In this document: in pieces, positions 19,060 through 27,400 of the stretch | Layout: each line of letters begins with the position of its first letter | How positions within the stretch are numbered: the first letter of the stretch is position 1 | Assembly (NCBI GenBank): GCA_049645705.1 | Contig: JBARUK010000002.1 | Coordinates: 62,001 to 126,000, forward strand | DNA: 64,000 nt | Source: JBGNFV01 sp049645705 | GTDB lineage: Bacteria > Bacteroidota > Bacteroidia > Cytophagales > Cyclobacteriaceae | Direction of reading: 5' to 3' | The notes under the pieces: generated by a model | The model's input: the letters and a program-made list of their open reading frames with translations, nothing else | Told to the model about the DNA's origin: nothing | Databases searched by the model: none | Made by a program: the position numbers and the translations under genes

Positions 19060-20145
19060 TCAAGTAGCCTTAACGGCCTTCGGTGGCTTGGAGAGCCTCT
19101 TCAGGTAGGCAAAATGAGACCTGATGGCTCCTGCCAGTGAATGCTTGCGGTAGGTAAGACCGTAGTCATTTACTGTCTCCTCTATCATACGGGTCACAGG
19201 TATATAGTGGGTATGGCAGATGTTAGGGTACAGGTGGTGAGCCGTGTGGGTATTAAATCCACCGAAGTACCAAAGGGCCAGTTTGCTGTAAGGTGCAAAG
19301 TCGATAGTAGCCTCCAGTTCGTGGTTTTTACGGCTATTCGCAATATAGCCTTCCTCGTTTGGCTGGGGGAATACGGACTCGTTGATCTGGTGATTAAGCA
19401 CTCCTACTATGGCCAGGGCCAGACCGCTGATCATGTGCACGGTAAAAAAGCCCATTACCACCCAGTACCAGGCCACATCTACCACCATAAGGGGAAGTAC
19501 CAGCGTAAAGAACAGATAGCTGAGCTTTTGTAAATACAGTCTGGCTACATCTGCCTTTGAATGCTGTATAGGACTGTTTCCCATACGGGCCCGCTTAAAC
19601 AGTACAAAGTCTATGGAGAAAATGAGGAAGATGGAAAACAGGGAGTAGATAAGCGGGGCATAGTACACCTGGTACTTATGCATCTTTTCGTAGGGCTGGT
19701 TTTCAGACAGGCGCAATACGCTGTACTCTTCCACAATGATATCATAGCCTTCTACACTGGTAAAGAGGTGGTGTACTTTAAGATGGAGAATGCGGTTGAT
19801 GTAGGCATTCAGTCCGGCAAAATTGAGGAAGTACGCCATAGTCCGGTTTACGCTTTTCTTTTTGCTATAGGTATGGTGCAGGGCATCATGGCCTATGTTT
19901 ATAAAGAACAGCGGGTGCATCAGGCCCATGATGATGCAGTACAGCACGCCGGTCAGTGCGTTGAAGCTGCTGGTGATGAGCAGGCCGTACATAGCCAGGT
20001 AGGTCACGGTGATAAAGATAGTCTTTAGTACCATACCCGTATCGGCGTAGCGGCTCAGCTTATTTTCCTTAAAGTACTTGTCTACTTTATGGGTCAGCTC
20101 GTTGTAGAAATCTGAGTTATTCCCTTCAAGAAATTGCAGTTTCAT
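19060..20145 (-). CDS. membrane fatty acid desaturase, tailoring enzyme of the cluster
   Basis: 361 aa, membrane-bound di-iron desaturase. Three histidine boxes are visible: HDALHH (86-91), HLKVHH (121-126) and HTAHH (300-304). Hydrophobic pairs at ~38-80 and ~205-250 give the usual four-segment topology with His boxes on the cytoplasmic side. The family introduces a double bond (or hydroxyl) into acyl-lipids or acyl-ACP/CoA. Its start codon lies 20 bases inside the carbamoyltransferase gene, so it is translationally coupled and most likely acts on the lipid chain of the cluster's product. Which bond is attacked cannot be told. An ordinary membrane-lipid desaturase that happens to sit here is the alternative. 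Confidence 0.85.
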   Translation of the reverse strand: MKLQFLEGNNSDFYNELTHKVDKYFKENKLSRYADTGMVLKTIFITVTYLAMYGLLITSSFNALTGVLYCIIMGLMHPLFFINIGHDALHHTYSKKKSVNRTMAYFLNFAGLNAYINRILHLKVHHLFTSVEGYDIIVEEYSVLRLSENQPYEKMHKYQVYYAPLIYSLFSIFLIFSIDFVLFKRARMGNSPIQHSKADVARLYLQKLSYLFFTLVLPLMVVDVAWYWVVMGFFTVHMISGLALAIVGVLNHQINESVFPQPNEEGYIANSRKNHELEATIDFAPYSKLALWYFGGFNTHTAHHLYPNICHTHYIPVTRMIEETVNDYGLTYRKHSLAGAIRSHFAYLKRLSKPPKAVKAT

Positions 20146-21934
20146 AGGTCTTTTTATTCGTTAGTTCTTGTTCGTTAGGTACTTTTTCGAAGAGGTAATC
20201 ATTCACTACCAGCACATCCAGGCCGGAGTTGAAGAATACCATGAGGGCGTCATTGAAGCTGTGTACAATGGGTTTGCCCATTACGTTAAAGCTGGTATTG
20301 AGTAGTACAGGTACGTCTGTAATTTCGCGGAAGGCGTCGATCAGGGCATAGTACTGCGGGTTCCAGTCCTTTTTTACAGACTGCAGGCGACCGGAGCGGT
20401 TTTCGTGTACCACGGCAGGCACCTTGTCTTTTACCTCCGGACGGAAATTCAGGGTACGTTCCATATAAGGTGTATCCTGATAGTTTTCAAAGTATTCCTC
20501 CCCATACTCTTCCAGGATAGAGGGCGCAAAGGGCCGGAACTCTTCGCGGAATTTCACGCGGCTGTTGATCTTGTCCTTCATGTCCTTTGACCGCGGATCG
20601 GCCAGTATGGAACGGTTTCCCAGCGCCCGGGGACCGAATTCACTACGGCCCTGTACCCAGCCTACCAGCTTGCCTTCAGCCAGCAGTTTGGCCGTTTCCT
20701 GTGCGATGGTGCCAGGCAGGTGGCGGTAGCTGGTAAAGCCGCTGAATTTCAGGAAGCCTTCGATCTCTTCATCTTTGATAACGGAACCAAGGTAAGGTGT
20801 CAGTTTTTTGCTCGTGTCAGTCTTGGCTTCCGGATTGTCTTTATAATAAGCCAGCCAGGCAGCGCCCAGGGAGTTACCGTCATCACCGGGGGCGGAGGGG
20901 ATGTATACGTTTTTAAAACCGGTTTCTTCAGCGATCTTGCCGTTGTAGGCCGAGTTGAGGGCGCAGCCCCCGGTGTACACCAGGTTATCGGAAAGGCCGA
21001 GTTTATGGAAGTTTCCGATAAGCTCAGTCATGTATTCGGTAAAGAGCAACTGCCCGGTATAGGCCAGGTTGGCCCGTAGCTGAAAGTCGTTACCGGAGTC
21101 TTTGACACGGCGGTCGATCTCGTTTATAGTTTCCAGTACTCTGGCAGGCTTGGTCTTAAACTTGATCTTAAGATCTTTGATGGTAAAAATGCTGCCAAGC
21201 TGATCGTAGAACAGTTCGTCCTTTTTACCATATGGCGCCATACCCATTACTTTCCACTCTTCACCTCTTAAGGGGTCGAAGCCACAAAGCTCCGTGAGGG
21301 TCAGGTAGAAGTAGCCCATACTTTCGAAGCCCTTGTTATGGCCGAGCTGCTTCAGTTTACCGTTCTGGTAGTGAAAGTACGAAAGGGCTCCCATCTCACC
21401 GGTGCCATCCATAACCAGGCAGAGGGCTTCATCCATCCCCGAGCCGTAGCAGGCCAGGGCGGCGTGGGTCTCGTGATGGTTAAAGCGGTGCCATGTGATG
21501 TCGTGGTTGTTGTATTTTACCCGCAGGTTACGCTCGATGCTGGTGCCGGACTGTATGTTGCTGGCCAGTTGCTTCTTAAAAAACCAGACCTGGCTGGAGT
21601 CGGGCAGCATGGACTGCATGATGGCCCGGAATACCGTTTTGGAGAAGCCTTTGGGTTGCTTTTTGAACAGCCCTATGGAGTTCAGTACCTTTAGCGAGGT
21701 GAGGTGGGTCTTACTCCATGTGCTAGCAATGTGGAATTCGGCCTTTGTGTCACAGTACTCTTCCAGCACCTCTTCTATCCGAATGACAGGGTCGGCCGGA
21801 CAGCCCAGGGCGCGCTTAAACTGGAGGTAGCGCTCAGTGGCTTCGGCAAAAACTACCTGGCCCTGCTCATCCACAATGCTGATGGAAGGGTCGTGAAAGG
21901 TAGTCCCTACGCCGATATAATATTTCTTTTTCAT
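20126..21934 (-). CDS. carbamoyltransferase (NodU/CmcH/TobZ family)
   Basis: 602 aa. Family motifs: N-terminal GVGTTFHDPSISIV; HHETHAALACYGSG, with His residues for metal and carbamoyl-adenylate; YTGGCALNSAYNGKI; GRSEFGPRALGNRSILADPR; and a C-terminal NTSFNVMGKPIVHS. Family members make carbamoyl-adenylate from carbamoyl phosphate and ATP in one domain and transfer the carbamoyl to a substrate hydroxyl in the other. In this operon the two beta-hydroxyls left by the KR domains of modules 1 and 3 are obvious acceptors. The start is 15 bases after the MutS-like stop and the end overlaps the desaturase start by 20 bases. Confidence 0.9.
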   Translation of the reverse strand: MKKKYYIGVGTTFHDPSISIVDEQGQVVFAEATERYLQFKRALGCPADPVIRIEEVLEEYCDTKAEFHIASTWSKTHLTSLKVLNSIGLFKKQPKGFSKTVFRAIMQSMLPDSSQVWFFKKQLASNIQSGTSIERNLRVKYNNHDITWHRFNHHETHAALACYGSGMDEALCLVMDGTGEMGALSYFHYQNGKLKQLGHNKGFESMGYFYLTLTELCGFDPLRGEEWKVMGMAPYGKKDELFYDQLGSIFTIKDLKIKFKTKPARVLETINEIDRRVKDSGNDFQLRANLAYTGQLLFTEYMTELIGNFHKLGLSDNLVYTGGCALNSAYNGKIAEETGFKNVYIPSAPGDDGNSLGAAWLAYYKDNPEAKTDTSKKLTPYLGSVIKDEEIEGFLKFSGFTSYRHLPGTIAQETAKLLAEGKLVGWVQGRSEFGPRALGNRSILADPRSKDMKDKINSRVKFREEFRPFAPSILEEYGEEYFENYQDTPYMERTLNFRPEVKDKVPAVVHENRSGRLQSVKKDWNPQYYALIDAFREITDVPVLLNTSFNVMGKPIVHSFNDALMVFFNSGLDVLVVNDYLFEKVPNEQELTNKKTYETAIS

Positions 21935-21949
21935 AGGTAAGGGGGTGGT

Positions 21950-23755
21950 TTAGAATATTTCCATTTGCTCCATGAGCAGGGTGGCGTTCATATTTTGGCA
22001 TACGCCGTCTTTATATCGGTAGTCAAACACCATCTGGTTGTTCTCCATACCGATCTCGAAGGCGATATTTTTAATATTTTCAGGGTACTCAGCCTCCAGG
22101 CTGGTGAGGGCGATATCGTGAGTGGCTACCATGCCCACGCCATCCAGGCGGATCATGTTTTCTATAAGCCGACGGGCACCGGTATGCTGGTCCTTGCTAT
22201 TCGTTCCTTTCAAAATCTCATCCAGCAGCACATAGCACTTTTCCTCGGACTTCAACTGCTCTACAATAAACTTTAGCCTTTTCAGTTCGGCAAAGAAGAA
22301 GGATGTGTGCTTCTGCAGGGAATCATTGGTACGCATACTGGTATATAGCTGTACCGGCGTGAAGGCAAAACGGCGGGCACACACGCAGGTACCGGCCATC
22401 GCAAGAACCAGGTTCAGGCCCACAGTACGGAGGAAAGTACTTTTACCGGCCATGTTCGCCCCGGTGATAAGGAACAGGTTACCATCTCCCTCCTGTATGA
22501 CATCATTAGTCACTAGTTCTTCCCGGCTGAGCAATGGGTGTCCCCCGTGCTCCATACGCAGGTAGAAGTCATCTTTATCCGCAATTTCAGGCAGGGCGTA
22601 GTCGGGGTTATTGTACATAAAACCGGCAAGGCTGGAAAGGGCATCGAAGGTAGCGACGGCTTTGATCCAGCGGGGGAATACGGGACCGAACTCATTTACC
22701 CAACGCTCGATGCGGTACATACAGTTGAGGTCCCAGAGCAGCAGTCCGTTTAGTATCAGCGTGAGCACTATGTTCATCCGGTGGTCCAGCAGGTCTACCA
22801 GGCTGATGATCTTTGCGAAGGATTTCGAGGGTTTTTCTTCTTTATGAAAAATGGACTGCTTTACCTCTGCCAGTTCAGGAGAGGTGAATTGCTCATTCTC
22901 AATAGCCTCAATAAGCTGATAGTACTTCCTTAAGATACCGATACGCTTACTGATGAGGCCCTGCCGGTGGTTTGTGTATTTAATATGGGAAAAAGCCACG
23001 ACCAGTTGCAGAAAGGACAGGCAGGCACCCACATAGGTACTGATAAAGCCGAAAATACCAGCCACCCAGGCTAGTATGGTAATAGCCGGGAGCAGGTTAA
23101 TGATGACCTTGTAGAGGGTACTGCCATAGAACTTGTTTTCTACCGCCAGCCAGTTCTCTATCTGGCCCTTATCATCAGGAGACTCCTCGGTGAGCAGGCC
23201 GGTAGCCTGGTATTGCTGTCGCCACTCGGGTTTACTGCGTAACTCAGCCACAGCTTCCTGCCTGCGCCCGATATGGCGGGGGTCCGTGTGCAGCCTGGTC
23301 AGTGAACCGGCAAGGGCCTCTCTGCCCTGAAGGGTGCAGGTACGGTTAATGACCTGGAAGATGGACTCCGGGCCGAACATGTCCAGATCATAGGAAAAAG
23401 CATGATCAGGATTGATCAGGTCTTTGGCGCCATCGAAAGCACTGTAGTCGCCGGAGAGGGCTCTGATCTCGTCCTGGTTGATAGACCGAAGCTTTTCATT
23501 GAAGCGTTTCTCCCTTTTTACCCGGATGGAAAACTTGACCAGCCATAGAAAGACCACGAGAGACACGCCCAACCCAACCCAAAGCAGGGTCTGGGGGCCT
23601 TTAAATAAATAGTAGGTGCTGACGATGACGCCTATAGCACTCAATAGCCTGAAAAAGGATATAGTACTGCTCTTCTTCTCCAGCCTGCTCACTACTCCTG
23701 TCAACTCCTCTACCCTACCCTGGTAGAAAGCGATGGGCCTGTCGTTATTTTCCAT
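21950..23755 (-). CDS. membrane-anchored MutS-like ATPase
   Basis: 601 aa. The C-terminal third is a MutS/ABC-type ATPase: Walker A TGANMAGKST at 431-440, a signature-like region around 470-490, Walker B YVLLDE at 508-513, then ATHD at ~545. The mismatch-binding and connector domains of true MutS are missing. Instead hydrophobic segments occur at ~35-75, ~218-255 and ~328-345, with a MutS-core-like helical region between. Such MutS-related membrane proteins recur in Bacteroidota and their function is not established; it should not be read as a mismatch repair enzyme. Placement inside a biosynthetic operon, 15 bases ahead of the carbamoyltransferase, is unusual and might point to self-protection or transport. 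Confidence 0.8.
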   Translation of the reverse strand: MENNDRPIAFYQGRVEELTGVVSRLEKKSSTISFFRLLSAIGVIVSTYYLFKGPQTLLWVGLGVSLVVFLWLVKFSIRVKREKRFNEKLRSINQDEIRALSGDYSAFDGAKDLINPDHAFSYDLDMFGPESIFQVINRTCTLQGREALAGSLTRLHTDPRHIGRRQEAVAELRSKPEWRQQYQATGLLTEESPDDKGQIENWLAVENKFYGSTLYKVIINLLPAITILAWVAGIFGFISTYVGACLSFLQLVVAFSHIKYTNHRQGLISKRIGILRKYYQLIEAIENEQFTSPELAEVKQSIFHKEEKPSKSFAKIISLVDLLDHRMNIVLTLILNGLLLWDLNCMYRIERWVNEFGPVFPRWIKAVATFDALSSLAGFMYNNPDYALPEIADKDDFYLRMEHGGHPLLSREELVTNDVIQEGDGNLFLITGANMAGKSTFLRTVGLNLVLAMAGTCVCARRFAFTPVQLYTSMRTNDSLQKHTSFFFAELKRLKFIVEQLKSEEKCYVLLDEILKGTNSKDQHTGARRLIENMIRLDGVGMVATHDIALTSLEAEYPENIKNIAFEIGMENNQMVFDYRYKDGVCQNMNATLLMEQMEIF

Positions 23756-23834
23756 ATATCAATCTTCTTTACCTACGGGCGCATGGCCCGATTTTACACT
23801 TGCTGATCCGGCAAAATTAATGCCTTTTATGAAA

Positions 23835-24458
23835 TCAGGCGATCTTATTTAGCTCAAGCCATTTATACCACAGATCGCGGATCTGCGTGTGCTGCTGTTT
23901 CAGCTCCTTTCCTTCTTCGGAGGTGACGGCGGTATCACCGAGGCGGTAGCCTGAACCTTCGCTCTGAATAGCTGCCCCGCCGTTTTTCTGCAACAGATAG
24001 GTCAGGTGCTGGCTTACTTTTTCCAGTGAAAAACAGATACTCCACAGGGTGGTGAGCCGCTGCACATTAGGCACCCAGTTGATCCAGCCGATGAAGGCAT
24101 TATTATTCAGATCGATCATCACAGGACGGATACGCTCCTCGAAAAAGGCCATTTCCGAGTCAGCCACGGGCGTATGGTAGTAAGGGTAAAGCTCTCCCTC
24201 TTTCCGGTCAGCGGCAGAAAGCCCATAGTATTTCAGGCAGGTTTCTACCACGGCAGAGAGGCCGTAGCGGTGCTTGATGTGCAGGTCGGGGTCTATCTGT
24301 CCTTTGGCTTTGTATTCCTGCACCAGCTCTTTGGTACAGTCGATGATGGCCTGCTGGCGAAAGCCTGCATTAGACTTATGGTATTGCAGGTTCAGGTACA
24401 CTCTCCCTATAAGGAAGGCCGTAATGGCGCTAGTGATGGAGGCGGTAAGTATAGTCAC
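23835..24458 (-). CDS. hypothetical protein with N-terminal membrane anchor
   Basis: 207 aa, family not recognised. Residues ~2-20 (TILTASITSAITAFLIGRVY) are one hydrophobic segment without a signal cleavage site, so it is probably anchored with the rest in the cytoplasm. The remainder is soluble, mostly helical, with a conserved-looking WINWVPNVQRL segment and several Tyr/His pairs (YPYYHTP). There is no catalytic motif I can name. It starts 19 bases after the NRPS-KSIII gene, so it is part of the operon. Position between the terminal NRPS and the MutS-like ATPase suggests a product-specific accessory or immunity role, but nothing in the sequence proves it. Confidence 0.65.
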   Translation of the reverse strand: MTILTASITSAITAFLIGRVYLNLQYHKSNAGFRQQAIIDCTKELVQEYKAKGQIDPDLHIKHRYGLSAVVETCLKYYGLSAADRKEGELYPYYHTPVADSEMAFFEERIRPVMIDLNNNAFIGWINWVPNVQRLTTLWSICFSLEKVSQHLTYLLQKNGGAAIQSEGSGYRLGDTAVTSEEGKELKQQHTQIRDLWYKWLELNKIA

Positions 24459-24477
24459 TATAATTCAGTTTTAAGCA

Positions 24478-27400
24478 TTAAAAACGATACGTGGCACAGC
24501 CTATTTGCAGACCGGCCCCCAGGTTAATGATAAGTCCGGTATCCCCGTCCCTCACCAGGCCGTTTTCCATAGCATGGTGTAGCTGGTAAGGTGTGGTAAG
24601 GGTGCTGTTACCCACCGGCTCCGGCACCTCTCCCCATTGTCCGGCCCAGTCGCTGAACAGGGGCGACTGCTTCAGACGCTCCAGGTAGGCTGGGGAAAGC
24701 TGCGGAACAAATACGACCTTGATGTCGTTCAGGTCTGTTCCCTCCTTCTGCAAAAGCTTACCGATGGTGGCCGCCGTCAGGTCGGCATACTCCGCATGGT
24801 GGGCCGTATCCTCTTCTATCACCGTACACACCTTTTCCTGCGTCCAGGTGGCGCGGCTCTTCTTATCGCTGATAAATTCGGTATGGGTGGCAAACTCAAA
24901 CTCGCCGAAGCCCTTTTCGCCGGACTCGTCAAGCTCCAGCACCATCGCGGCCCCACCTTCATAGATAGGCAGTGCGTCTTCTTCGCCCAGGTAGCGTTTG
25001 TTATTGTCTACCTCACCGGTGGTGATGAGCACCTTACGGCTGCGGCCGGTCTGGGCCATCTGCTGCATCACGTGGCAGGTATTGAGGAAACCCGCCGCGC
25101 CATTCATCAGGTCAAAGGCAAAGGTATTGCCTCCCTGGCGTACATCGTCTACGGACGCATTGGCCCGGAAGTGTCCGGCAATGAAGGTAGAGATGGCAGG
25201 TTCGTACATATACTCTTCGCGGTTGATGCCGTAGTACACTACCAGGTCCAGTTCGCTGCCTTTGAGTGGCTCGCTACCCGCCTGCAGGCAGTCGCCTGTC
25301 ACTTTATAGAGCAGGTCTATGCCGTTTTCATCCATGTCCATCCGCTCACGTAGGCTTACACTACGGATTCGCAGTCTGCTGCTGTGGGCGGGTTTCTCTA
25401 CGGCAGGCACATTCTCTACCTTAGCAAAAGGCTGTCCCGAGGCTTCCACCGCCTGCATACGGCCCGGCAGGTCGTCGAACGAGTACAGGGCCGTACCCAG
25501 CGTAAGACCGGAACCACTGATGCAGTACAGCAGGTTGCTGTCATCTTTGATACGGCCGTTCAGAATATTGTCAACTGTGGCCACCCAGTAAGTTGTGGTG
25601 GCGGTATTGCCCCGCTCGCGTATGTTGTCTATCACATTATCCGCATTGGTCACTTTCTCATCCAGCACGCGGTTTATCTCCTTCATCGCGTTTTGGGTGG
25701 TGATGCTGCTGGCCTGGTGCATGATGATGTGGCTTACCTTCTCAAAGTCCCAGTTTTTGGCACTCATGGTTTGCAGGGCATGGTTGGCTGCAGCTACGTG
25801 GCCGGCCTCGCCCATTTTTATTGCGTTTGTGTTCACCACAAATCCGCCATGAGGCTGTATGGTAGGCTTCACGATACACAGATCGCTGTAGGCTCCCATG
25901 GTGAAGATATCGAGCTTCTGGAAGCCTTTGGCAGGCTGAGCGGCCTTTTCCAGGATCATGGCAAAACCCGCATCGCCCAGGGTAAGACCTGCAATACGCT
26001 GATCCATGTAGCTTTCTACCTCCAGCATAGAGGTTTTGGTAATGTGGGAGATATATTCACCACTCACGATGAGGCAGCGGTTAGCCCGGCCGGACTTAAT
26101 ATAGGCTTCTGCCAGGTACAGGGCGGTAAATACACCGGTACAGGCATTTGTAATATCGAAGTTGAGCGCATTGGTAAAGCCAAACTTATCGCTGAGCTGC
26201 ACGGACAGGCCTGGCTCTATGGCAATGCTCTTCTCCCCGTCCATACGGAAAATGTTGCAGGAGATAACCACATCGATGTGCTCAGGCTTGTATTTAGATA
26301 CGGCCATGCACTTTTCAATGGCCCGCTCTGCCAGCCCTAGTGAGAACTCGTCATCCACCATCCGTACGTTTTCGATACCGGTGAGACGGCGAATGGGGAA
26401 GCGTATCTCGTTGCGGCAGTTGCTCACGATGTCTTTGGATTCCACCGTCTTTTCGGGCAGGTACATGCCCATACTTTCTATGATGACGGTGGTAGCATCG
26501 GTATCCTCTTCCGCTGTTTCTCTGGCTTTAATACCCCCGTCGGGTACGGTGATCTCTTCCTGCTGTATACGGGCGCCGCCGGTGTTGAAGCCGCTCAGGG
26601 GCTTCATTTGGGTGGCCAGCTCACGTATGGTACTGAATTCAAATATGAGCTCAGGCGTCACATACCAACCCTTTTCCTCGGCCAGGTTACTGATCTTCAC
26701 ACTCTGCAGTGAAGCGCCGCCGAGGTTGAAAAAGTTGTCTGTTATGCCAATGCGGTCGATTTCCAGGACGGTGGCCCAGAGTTCAGCCAGCAGGGTTTCT
26801 TCAGCAGTAGCGGGGGCCACGTATTCATTGGCCGCCAGTTGCTTACCGTCCTGGTAAGTGACCAAGGCCTTTTTATCCACCTTGCCATTGGGTGTAAGTG
26901 GATAGGCTTCCACTACCGTAAAGCGGGCGGGGATCATGTAGGCAGGCAGGTGCTGCTTTAGCTCGCTGCGCAGGTCGTCCACGCTTAGCTCGCGGTTCAT
27001 TTTCAGGAAAGCCACCATGTAGGCATTACCGCTGGTGTCTTTTTGCGTCACCACGGCTGCCTGTTCCACCGCGTCCAGGGTCATGATCTTGCTTTCTACT
27101 TCGCCTAGCTCGATACGGTACCCGCTGATCTTCACCTGTGCGTCGTTTCTACCCAGGTACTTTACAGTTCCATCTGCCTGGTAAGCAGCCAGGTCACCGG
27201 TGCGGTACAGCCTTTGGCTGTGGCCCTTGTACTGCCAATCGATAAATCGCTCGGTAGTGAGTTCCGGGCGCTGGTAGTAGTCTACTGCCAGGCCTTCACC
27301 CCCGATGTATAACTCGCCTTTGAGGCCGGGGGCCACAGGCTTCAGGTGCTTATCCAGTATGTAGAATGTGGTGTTGTGAATAGGCCTGCCAATAGTGATC

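Noticed and set aside
21950..23755. Mismatch repair MutS
   Set aside because: The ATPase core is MutS-like, but the mismatch-binding N-terminal domains are absent and membrane segments are present.
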